64,000 nucleotides of DNA from positions 30,235,608 through 30,299,607 of the forward strand of contig CAMGYJ010000010.1 in assembly GCA_946122785.1 (NCBI GenBank), given 5' to 3'. The notes beneath the pieces are model-generated. The model did no database searches. It had not been told where the DNA came from and saw only the letters and a list, made by a program, of their open reading frames with translations. The stretch is from Linum tenue (taxonomy: Eukaryota > Streptophyta > Magnoliopsida > Malpighiales > Linaceae). Of this stretch, positions 54,794 through 64,000 are shown piece after piece. A program made the translations under genes and the position numbers. The stretch's first letter is position 1, and every line of letters starts with the position of its first letter.

Positions 54794-55063
54794 CTCTGGA
54801 TAGTCTCTTATATAAGGGATTTTTGGTTACGGGACTCAACATTGTTCTCAGCATTATTTCCCTGGGGTCCTTGGGATCCCTGAGGTGGGTTGGCTCCTCC
54901 TTCTCCTCCTTGACTGGACTCCACATGAAATCAATAACAACTTCAAATCAGGATCTGGATCCATACTTGACTCAGAATGCAACTTGATTTTAAAAAAGTG
55001 AAAATTCCTTCAAAACCATGCAAGACTCCATTTTTAAAACCAGGTGGTATCCCGTGGGATCAT

Positions 55064-55081
55064 ATCCCAGCTCTGATACCA
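55064..55081 (-). promoter_or_regulatory. primer binding site, initiator tRNA-Met type
   Basis: On the minus strand TGGTATCAGAGCTGGGAT lies four to five bases after the 5' LTR, the usual primer site of gypsy and copia elements. Confidence 0.85.
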
Positions 55082-55085
55082 CAAA

Positions 55086-56488
55086 TGTAATACCCATACA
55101 TAATTTAAGACATTCACAAGATTATACTGATTAAAGTCTGTTACAATTCTGTTTCGTTCACAAACCAAACCATAATTTACATAAACTTCTAATACTTCAA
55201 AACACATGACAGTAGAGAAGACCATCTTCTCTCAAAATACTATAAACAAGTCATGTCGGAGTCTGAGTCCACCATCCCACCTCATTGATGCCGAGCTGAG
55301 CCTTATTGAGTTTCCTTGACTTCTAGTCCAACACTTCTAATCCGGGGAAATTTTTTGACGGGGTGAGACCTCACCTCAATGAGTAAAAGCTAACCTGTCA
55401 AGAATATCAATACAAACATAATATCTGGTGAAGTCGAGCCCCGTGCTTAATATCTTAGTTTCCCGAGATAACCAATTTCAGTATCCACTTTGCTAAGGCA
55501 TTCCAGACATGTAACCATGCACAATTCAGTAGTCAATATCACACACACACACTAGTACACCCATCCATACACACACATACACACACAGGGTTAGCTAGAT
55601 TCTGTGCTTTTAGCCTTTAAGATGCCAAGTCATACACTCCCCCGGGTATATCCAGTAAATGCATAAAGCACTGCCAATAGATGCATTAAGCACCTCCAAT
55701 ATATGCATAAAGCACCGCCAATAGATGCCTTAAGCACCGCCAATAGATGCATTAAGCATCGCCAATGACCAGGCCTGGTATCGCTCTCCCGGAGAGCTAG
55801 CCATAAAGCCGCAATATCATATCTCATAGAGTGCATGACATGCGCCATTAAGTTTGATATAGGTGATCAGACAATTCTTTAGTTAGTCGCAAAACAAGTA
55901 GTAGACAGTATCATCAATCATTTAACACATATCTATTCTCGTATTCATAACATTCACATAGTTGCATTCACCATTTCATATAAACACATCATCGTCTTAT
56001 AAGCTTCCCAATATCACAATTCCGCCGTACAGGCTTTCCAGTAATCATAGGATAGCCAATTAGGCTATCTCAGTATCATCGTATAGGCATTCAGTCCATT
56101 CATTATACACCATCACTCACTCACCAGTTTGAAGAGGACTAAGAGGAGTTAGAGAGCAGTGAGTTCGAGAGGAGCAGTTTGAGGGCAGCCAGCTAGAGAG
56201 GAAAGTACAAGCGCAACGGAGGATGTCTGGTCAAGGCTTTCAGGAAGCAGTAGCATTAGAGACTTTTTAGTTGTTTCAGTTTATGATTATGAGTATAGAC
56301 TGGAGATCATTTTGAGATTTTAAGTATTGAGTTTGCCCATGTGTTAGGGCGTTGCTTTCAACTACAAGTGTGTATTTTCAGTATTTTATTTATGAAATTT
56401 TTTTCCCGCTGCAATTTTAAGATTTGAGTATTTCATTTATCAAGGCCATTTTAGTAATAGTAGTACTCGGCCGGGTTAGGGCGTTACA
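55086..56488 (-). repeat. gypsy 5' LTR, 1403 bp
   Basis: Minus-strand start TGTAACGCCCTAACCCGG, end ..GGGTATTACA. Alike to the 3' LTR from 55086 to about 56115; the remaining 370 bp is unrelated to it. It holds about six of the 21-bp units (55655-55770) where the other LTR has three. Confidence 0.75.
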
Positions 56489-56696
56489 ACAAGTTCGTTC
56501 AATTTCTGAGTCTAACGAATGTAGATCTCCCGACTGGCTACGGGTCATACACTACCTGCACACAGACTGCAGACACAACCCGTGTAAGGCAAACAGGGCA
56601 AAGAAAACAAATGTAGAAAAATAATGCTAAAGTAAAAGACGTTCACGTTTCTACAATAACCTAGAGTTCCCCGGCAATGGCGCCAAAAACTTAACT
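56489..56696 (-). mobile_element. leader and primer site of the LTR E element
   Basis: On the minus strand TGGCGCCATTGCCGGGG (56669-56685) follows LTR E by eleven bases; one base differs from the tRNA-Asp-type site at 17080. The leader resembles 17097-17160 and is cut at 56488 by the gypsy LTR. Confidence 0.75.
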
Positions 56697-58184
56697 TGCT
56701 CAGACACAACACCAAACTACGACCAAGTATAATCGCAGAATGGAAATGTAACATAGTGGGATCAAGTAATAAAAGTCAACCCAAAGCCTAGATGTACTAC
56801 CTACTCTGTGATTATCTATTATCTAGCGGGTAAAGATGAGTTTTAACTAAAGCATAAAGAAAGCGGTAAATGGTTGGTTTCTGAAGGGAGAGAAGAGTCA
56901 CTCGCGAATGAGTCCCCCTAGCTCTTTGGTTAGGTTTAAGTTGTAATTTCCTTTGGTTGATTCACTGTTGATTAAACAATGTAAGATCCGAAAGTAGGTT
57001 GGAATCTCTTAAGCTGACCAAGCCCTCTTAGACAGACTATCCGGCAGACGACTAGTCTTCACCATGATAGAATGCTAAAGCAATTAACACAGAACTCCAA
57101 TACTGGAAACGATTTCCAGTACAAAGCAGTGAATTGACTGACTCTCGTACAATTAATTCACTCCTATCGATTGAAGAAGCTCTAACAACCTAATCAGATT
57201 TTATCTATCACAGGTAGAAGCAGAAATCAAAAGAAGTTGATCAGGATTCAATTGACTCGATAAACACCCTTCAATCGATTAAAACCAATCAATATATCAT
57301 CCCAAAAGTCATTACAATCAAGATCCCTAACACATGGAACTAGGGTTCTTCATACCCAAGTGAGAGAAATGTCTAATTCATAGAGAGAGAGAGAGAGGGG
57401 AAAACAACAATCAAAGTAGTCATACTCATAAAGATGGGAATAATTTGCTCTTGGATGTCAATCTTCACTCCTGGGGACGGAATATGGCCTTCAATGGTGA
57501 GAAATCCACTCCAAATAACTCATAAGGTTTGTTCTTCGTCACTTTCTCTCTCTAGAACTATGTTTTCTCTCCAAAAGTCGAATCCCCTTCCTTCGGCTCG
57601 AATCTGCCTATTTACCCCGACACTGGGTGAAATACGGGCAAGAATACAGTCGTAAATCTCCTCTGCCCGTATTTCGCCCAAAACACGCGTTTTGGTTAAG
57701 TTGAGACGGATAAATCCATGGTCACGGCTATGGAAATACTGGCAGTATTCTGAAAATTATCAGCATTCATATGAGTAGCAATGGCGGTATTTTTGTCTTC
57801 GTCTGCCCGTAATTTGCCTTCCTTCGGAAATCTTCAAGGGCTAGCCTCGGCCATAAAATACGAGCTGGACGCTGGAGAAATACGATCGTATTTATGGGAA
57901 GCTTCACCGTAGTTCTTACCTGAGCCTTCACCATGCTCACCATAGAAAAATCTGCAGTAATCATGTGAATCGCGACCGTATTTGGTGTAGGGGACGATGG
58001 TAATTTGTCTCCAAAACCACCAAATGATCTCCAAACGACCCGAAACTTGCGCCTAAGCCTTCCTTTACCTGCAAGGACTTGAAATGTGACAAAATAGTAC
58101 AACCTAGCGTAATATAGGCCAATGAACCACAAATTCAAGCTAAAACGGTTAAGAACAAGGGCGCAAACATGTGTAAAGATATCA
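56697..58184 (-). repeat. LTR E (Athila-like family of LTRs A-D), 1488 bp
   Basis: Minus-strand start TGATATCTTTACACATGTTTGC, then attacgctaggttgta; end gtgttgtgtctgagca. The word array at about 57620-57990 uses AAATACGG/CCGTATTT. It interrupts a copia element: copia coding begins at once at 58185. Confidence 0.8.
57620..57990. repeat. inverted-word array in LTR E (AAATACGG / CCGTATTT)
   Basis: About eight copies in both orientations, for example gaaatacgggc, gcccgtatttcg, the pair aaatacgatcgtattt at 57889-57904, and gaccgtatttgg. Confidence 0.7.
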
Positions 58185-60791
58185 CACAGGTTTGGTCATT
58201 TTCGTTATGAATGTCTGGACTGGAACACAAATGCTCAACATGCCTACTATGCACCAAATGACATGATTGACGATGTGCTGCTGATGGCTCTACTTGAAGA
58301 ATCTTCCAAGCCAAGAATGGATAACTGGTGATTCCTAGACTCTGGTTGTAGTAACCACATGAGTGGGGACCAAAGCTGGTTCGCCACCATGGACTTAAGT
58401 CACAAGGGTCAAGTCAGACTAGGGAATGACAGTAAGCTGGCAGTGGCAGGGAGGGGCACAATGAAACTCCTGCTTGGTCAGCATTCTCTGGTCATTCAAG
58501 ACGTGTTTTTTGTACCTGGTCTCAAAACAAACTTGCTGAGCATGGGCCAGGTTCAGGAAAAGGCTTGGAGTTCCTAGTGAAGAAGGATTACTGCAAAATT
58601 TTCCATGAAATCAAAGGGTTACTGTTAGAGACAAAGATGAAGACAAATTGAATGTTTGTCTTACAAGCCAACATTCATAGTGCTGGATCAAATGAAACTC
58701 AGTGTCTACAAACCATAAATGACAAAGACACATCTCTAAGTCAGTGGCATCATAGGTTTGGACACCTCAATCATTAGAGTCACAGTTGCAACAAAAGAAT
58801 CTGGTCATAGGCATACCGTATTGAAATGAGAAGTTGGGGTTTTTTCTACTTGGCAACTTGGCAAGCAAACCAAGAAGGCTTTTCCCCAGAAAAGTCAGTG
58901 GAGGGCAACAAAAAGGCTGGAGCTTGTGCATGCATATATGTGTGGTCCTCTCACTCCAGCCTCTAATGGGGGTAAGAGGGTGTATTCACTCTCATAGATG
59001 ACTTTAGCATAAAGTTATGGGTCTATTAGTTAGCTGCTAAGTCTGAAGCTATTGAATGGTTCAAAAAGTATGTAGCTCAGGTTGAAAAAGAAACGGGAGA
59101 ATTTGTTTTGTGTCTTAGACAGATAGGGGAGGAGAGAATGAGTTTCAAGCTTTTTGTGATGAAACTAGAATGAAAAGACAACTTACAACTGCTCTAACCC
59201 CACAACAAAATGGGGTGGCTGAGAGGAAAAATATAACAACCATGAACATGGTTAGGTGTAGGCTAAAGCTACACAGGTACTTGCTGGTTTTTTGCCAGAA
59301 GCTGTCAACTAGACAACTCATGTCCTGAACAGGAGTCCCACGGTTGCCAACCAAGGAAAGACTCCACTGGATTTATGAACTGGAGCTCCACTCAGTTCCA
59401 CACTTCAAAGTGTTTAGCTGTGTTGGCTATTTCCATGTCCCAGACCAACTAAGGAAGAAGTTAGATGAAAAAAGCATAGTGTGTCAGTTCCTAGGAATCT
59501 CCACGCAGTCCAAAGCCTATAGGCTTTACAATCCAGAAATTAAGAAGATTGTGGTGAGTCGTGATGTGGTTTTTGATGAAATGAAAGGTTGGAAGTGAAA
59601 TTTGATATCCAACATGTACTCACTAGCCTGACTTGGGAAGGAAGTGAGGATCCCTTTGAGAATTCAGATGGAGAAGAAGGTCCATGGTTAGTAGATACTC
59701 CTGTTGGTCAAGAAACTGGAACTGAAACCGAAGAAAATATGAACGAAGAATAAGTTTATAGTCCTGTCACCCCATCACCAATTGCATGGCTTGATGCTTT
59801 AGAAGATTATACTGACACCATAACCAGTGATGTACTCGGACTTCCTAGAAGTATTGAGCTTGCTCCTACGACTAGCAAGCCACAAGGCCACCTAGCTATC
59901 TATGACTGTGGTCATATGGAAGAAGTTCAAGGCGACTAGGTACATATGGCTACATCATCCTCAGACTTATGAGGAGGTTGTTGCAGATGAGAAGTGGAAT
60001 GGAGCAATGAGACAAGAAATGCATTGCATCAAGAAGAATAACACTTGGGAATTGACTGTTTGTCCTGGTGTGATCCCTATAGGCCTAAAGTGGATTTACA
60101 AGACCAAGTACACTGAAAGTGAAGATTTGGACAAGCATAAAGCCAGGCTAGTAGTGAAGAATAACACTTCCAATAAGTACACCGAGAAGGGCATGCTGAT
60201 TGTGAGTGTCTATGTGGATGACTTGCTGTTCTTTAGTACTAGTCCTGAGATGGTGGTTGACTTCAAGAAATCGATGGAAGCCGAGTTTGAAATGACTAAT
60301 ATTGGGGAAATAAAGTATTTCCTAGGGGTTCAAGTGCTGCAAAATGACTCAGGGATATTCATCTGCCAGCAGAAGTATGCAAAGGAGGTTCTAGAAAGGT
60401 TTCACTATCTAACTGCAATTTTGTACATAATCCCATTATTTCTAGTACAAAGCTATCAAACACAGGAGAAGGAGGCTTGGTGAATGCTACTGAATAAAAG
60501 CAACTTATTGGAAGTATGTTGTACCTTACATCCACAAGAACATATCTAATGTTTTCTATATGTTTGCTGAGCAGTTACATGGAAGCACCTAGTGGCAGCC
60601 AAGATAGTACTGAGATGCATCAAAGAGACAATGAGCCATGACATCATGTATCAGAGGAAGAATGGAGAGAACTATCTGCTAGGGTATACAGACAGTGATT
60701 ATGCTGGAGATATTGATGATAATAAAAGTACTAGTGGGTACGTGTTCTTCCTTACTGGAGGAGCAGTCTCATGGGCATCCAAGAAATAGCC
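58185..60791 (+). pseudogene. Ty1/copia gag-pol, internally deleted
   Basis: Plus-strand pieces in order: end of the gag zinc knuckle (RFGHFRYECLDW), aspartic protease (FLDSGCSNHMSGD), FVPGLKTNLLSMGQVQ, a badly broken integrase (59000-59340), PHFKVFSCVGYFHVPD and YRLYNPEIKKIVVSRDVVFD, then the RT start (KWNGAMRQEMHCIKKNNTWE, GLKWIYKTKY) joined after a loss of roughly 90 residues to VSVYVDDLLFF (YVDD box intact) and FLGVQVLQ, and the first half of RNase H (GYTDSDYAGDIDDNKSTSGY). The frame stops at SWASKK-stop-P, where the gypsy LTR begins. Many stops. The 5' side is cut by LTR E. Confidence 0.88.
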
Positions 60792-61277
60792 TGATATAAT
60801 CAAAGTAGCGCAGGGTCAAGCTTCTCGAACCAAACAGAACAGATAGGATGGAAATCAATCGAACATTACTCACCCGTGAATAAGGGCAATCGATATATGA
60901 ATCGATAAGATAGATTCAACTCGGACTAAAGGGAAATCGATATGGGTAGCTCGCCACAACTAGGGTGAATACCTAGCTGATAAGAGTCGCTCTAGCACTT
61001 TGTAGATTCTCGACAGAGTAATTAGGGCAAATTCCACGTTGGGAACTCGACAATAGCCTCTGAAATTCAATAATAATTGTCTAAAGGCAAACCAACGTGT
61101 TCAGCCCTTTAAATAGGCAAAGTACAACCCAAATCCGACTCAAACATGGGAAAAAAGCATAAACCGACTTTAAAACATGGAAACTCGAAAACAGCTCAGC
61201 AAACCCGTTAAGCCCAAACCGTTAAGCCTGGACCCGTTAAGTAAACCCATTAAGGCTGGACCCATTAAGCAAACCCG
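60792..61277 (-). repeat. 3' LTR and flank of a gypsy element
   Basis: Non-coding stretch between the copia break (60791) and the pol stop. The low end opens TGATATAATC on the plus strand, a likely LTR end. A minus-strand TATA-like box (cctatttaaaggg) is at about 61107-61119. At 61196-61285 the phrase aa(a/g)cccgttaag and its variants repeat about seven times. The exact LTR start is uncertain. Confidence 0.55.
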
Positions 61278-64000
61278 TTAAGGCTGCTTCTTGCAATCTG
61301 CCTTCTCTTCAGCACTTCCTCCTTCTTCCTCCACTCGAATCATCATATATGGCTTCCCTCGAAATAGCTCCACGTCCATGGCTCCAAAGTAGCTCTCCAA
61401 ATATGTCACAAGCTTCTCCTTCAACGTCCTTGCCTTAGCACGTTTGACTGGCCCATTGATGTCCTCATCAACCCCTTCTTCTTCAAAAGTATTTTCCCTC
61501 AAATCCAAATTGCCATCCAAATAAGTTGCAAGGTCAGAAACATTAAACATTGCACTTACTCCATAGTCTCTCGGCAAGTTGATCTTGTAGGCATTGCTTC
61601 CAATCTTCGAAACCACCTGGAAAAGACCATCACATTGGGGCATCAACTTTGATTTCCTCTGCTGGGGAAACCTCTCCTTCCTCAAATTCACCCACACCCA
61701 GTCGCCAACTTCAAAGTGCCTCGGTTTCCTTTTTTTGTTCACATTGCGCATGATTTACTCCGTCCTTCTCTCAATGTACAATCTCGCCTTCTCATGTAAA
61801 CTCTTCACGAACTCGGCTTTCTTGGCTCCATCGAGATTGACATGCTCATTCAAAGGTAATGGCATCAAATCCAAAGGAGTGAGTGGATTAAAACCATACA
61901 CGAGCTCAAACGGAGTGAACTTCGTCGTCGAGTGCACTATCCTGTTGTAAGCGAACTCCACGTGGGGAAGGCAGTCCTCCCAAGCCTTGATGTTGCTCTT
62001 GATCACAGCTCGCAGAATATGAGACAGAGTTTGATTGACAACCTTTGTTTGCCCATCGGTTTGAGGATGACATGTGGTAGAGAACAACAGCTTTGTCCCC
62101 AGTTTGCTCCACAATGTCTTCCAAAAGGAACTCAGAAACTTAGTATCTCGATCGGATACTATATAACGAGGCATCCCATGTAATCGCATCACTTCCCTGA
62201 AAAACAAATCAGCCACGTTAATAGCATCATCCGTCTTATGACACAGGATAAAGTGTGCCATCTTCGAGAATCGATCCACCACCACAAAATTGAATCCATT
62301 CCCTTCCTTATCCGTGGCAAACTAAGCACAAAATCCATAGAGATGTCGATCCATGGAGCATATGGAATCAGCAGTGGTGTGTACAATCCAGATGATTGCA
62401 CCTTCGACTTGGCCTGCTTGCATTCCACACACCTCGCACACAGATTCTCCACGTCTCCCTTCATGTGCGGCCAATAGAAGTGCTCTTGTAGAGAACTCAG
62501 CGTCTTGTCTACACCGAAATGTGCCATTAAGCCTCCTCTATGAGCCTCTTGCAACAACAACTCTCGAAGTGATGATCGAGGAATACACAAATGGTTAGCT
62601 CGAAACAAGTAGCCATCACTTCGATAGAACTTCCCATCGCCATGCTGCTCACAAGCTCTATAGATCTTCCCAAAGTCAGCATCATCAGAATAGAGCTCCT
62701 TGATATGCTCGAAACCCAAATACTTCACCCCCATTGTCGTGATCAACGAATGCCTTCGAGATAGGGCATCAACAACTATGTTCTCCTTGCCCTGCTTGTA
62801 CTTGATCACGTACGGAAAGGATTCAATAAACTCAACCCATCAATCATGTCTCTTATTCAGCTTGTGTTGAGCCTTTAAATACTTCAACGACTCGTGATCA
62901 GTGTGAATCACGAACTCCTTCGGCCAAAGATAGTGTTGCCACGTATCTAAGGCTCAAACTAGAGCATAAAGCTCCTTGTCGTACGTTGGATAGTTGAGGG
63001 CAGCCCCACTCAACTTCTCACTGAAGTAAGCAATCGGCTTCTTCTCCTGCATCAACACTGCTCCAATTCCCAAACCAGAAGCATCACACTCCACCTCGAA
63101 TGTCTTATTGAAATCTGACAACATCAGGACAGGTGCGTGTGTGAGCTTGTGCTTGAGCAGCTCGAATGCTCTGGTCTGCTCCTCTCCCCAATAGAACGTT
63201 ACGTTTTTCTTGATGATGGATGTCAATGGTGCGACAATGGTGCTGAAATTGGGCACAAATCGACGTTAGAACCCAGCAAGCCCATGCAAGCTCCGCACCT
63301 CATTCACGTTGGTTGGAATAGGCCAATCGCGAATTGCTTTCACTTTCTCTTCGTCCATCTTGACTCCATCTGCACTCACCACAAAACCAAGGAAAATAAC
63401 ACTAGAAGTGCAAAACGAGCACTTCTTGAGGTTAGCATACAATTTCTCCTTTCTCAACATCGCCAACACCTCTCTCAAGTGATTGAGATGATCCTCCATG
63501 CACTTCGAGTAGATCAGAATGTCGTCGAAGTATACGACCACGAACTAGCCAATGAATGGCCTCAAAACATGGTTCAGCAGCCTCATGAATGTGCTAGGAG
63601 CATTGGTTAAACCAAAGGGCATGACCATCCATACTTATAGACCCTGCTTGGTCTTAAACGCAGTCTTCCACTCGTCTCCCTCCTTCATACGAATTTGGTG
63701 GTAACCTGATCTGAAATGAATCTTGGAAAACACCGTAGAGCCATGTAATTCATCAAGCATATCATCTAATCGTGGAATTGGATAACGATACTTAACTGTA
63801 ATTTGATTGATGGCTCGACAGTCTACACACATCCGCCAGGTGTGATCCTTCTTTGGCACGAGAATCACCAGAACTGCACACGGGCTCAAACTTTCTCGAA
63901 CATGCCCCTGCTCCATGAGCTCGTCAATCTGCCTTTGTAGCTCTTTGGTCTCTTCTGGATTAGCTCGATATGCTGCCTTGTTTGGAATTTGAGCTCCCGG
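61278..64000 (-). pseudogene. Ty3/gypsy pol (RT, RNase H, integrase), degenerate and cut by the window edge
   Basis: Minus strand, entering from beyond 64000. [48 protein letters not shown] (YFDD box intact), VIFLGFVVSADGV. RNase [40 protein letters not shown]. Integrase: zinc domain H..H..C..C ([26 protein letters not shown]), catalytic [11 protein letters not shown] and IVSDRDTKF, and then [15 protein letters not shown] where the catalytic Glu is expected at the K (62043-62045). C-terminal part: VGDWVWVNLRKERF, FNVSDLATYLDGNLDLRENT. No clear chromodomain. Stops at about 63265, 62953, 62810 and 61752 and a shift near 62290. Dead. Confidence 0.92.

Larger units (their letters stand above)
50915..56488 (-). 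mobile_element. Ty3/gypsy deletion derivative with two different LTRs
   Basis: Order on the minus strand: 5' LTR (56488-55086), primer site, part of gag, polypurine tract, 3' LTR (53443-50915). The internal region is only 1.64 kb and holds no pol. The two LTRs agree over about 1 kb at their 3' side but have different 5' halves and different starts (TGTAACGCCC and TGTCACACCC), which a normal retrotransposition cycle cannot give. Confidence 0.8.

Overview
This window is plant nuclear DNA, most likely from a eudicot. The evidence is spliced genes with short GT-AG introns, plant-type retrotransposons and a Mutator-like DNA transposon, a nuclear tRNA-Glu, and one complete host gene for the plant F-actin capping protein alpha subunit. 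Apart from that gene and the tRNA, almost everything that can be recognised is mobile DNA, much of it nested. I found no prokaryotic or viral genes.

Layout. 1-5095: 3' parts of two related LTR retrotransposons, a 426-bp tandem array grown from an LTR end, and an inverted LTR scrap. 5112-6375: a satellite of about 154-bp monomers. 7312-23093: one 5'-truncated LINE on the minus strand (about 3.3 kb of its own sequence, 13-bp target duplication) opened by two later insertions. The first is a 6852-bp Mutator-like element (7749-14600, 9-bp target duplication) carrying a degenerate MURA transposase and a degenerate plant mobile domain (PMD) gene. The second is a non-autonomous LTR element in the order LTR-internal-LTR-partial internal (15692-21334). 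23107-26995: AT-rich DNA without a recognisable gene. 26996-29217: a non-autonomous TIR element holding a WRKY-like gene scrap and two minisatellites. 29657-34470: a LINE on the minus strand with its 10-bp duplication. 36802-36873: tRNA-Glu. 37087-44734: a near-complete LINE on the minus strand (14-bp duplication) containing a gypsy 3' end and LTR. 45295-47961: the intact ten-exon capping protein alpha gene, minus strand. 49016-64000: a pile of broken LTR elements: Athila-like LTR ends, two copia pieces, a gypsy element whose two LTRs do not match, an Athila-like LTR on the minus strand, and a degenerate gypsy gag-pol running off the right edge.

How it works together. The mobile genes are nearly all broken (stops, frameshifts, lost catalytic residues), so this looks like an ageing heterochromatic island next to one live gene. 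Two patterns stand out. First, five LTRs of one retrotransposon family carry, at an equivalent place, an array of a short inverted word with a shared ACGG/CCGT core, but the flanking letters of the word differ from LTR to LTR and change together on both strands. The Mutator-like element carries its own inverted-word arrays just upstream of both of its promoters. Second, three members of that LTR family keep a perfect 9-bp-stem hairpin 17-19 nt before the 3' LTR while neighbouring sequence has diverged. Two unrelated LINEs also share an ATGA overlap between ORF1 and ORF2.

All calls come from reading the sequence and from general knowledge of these families. No database search was run.
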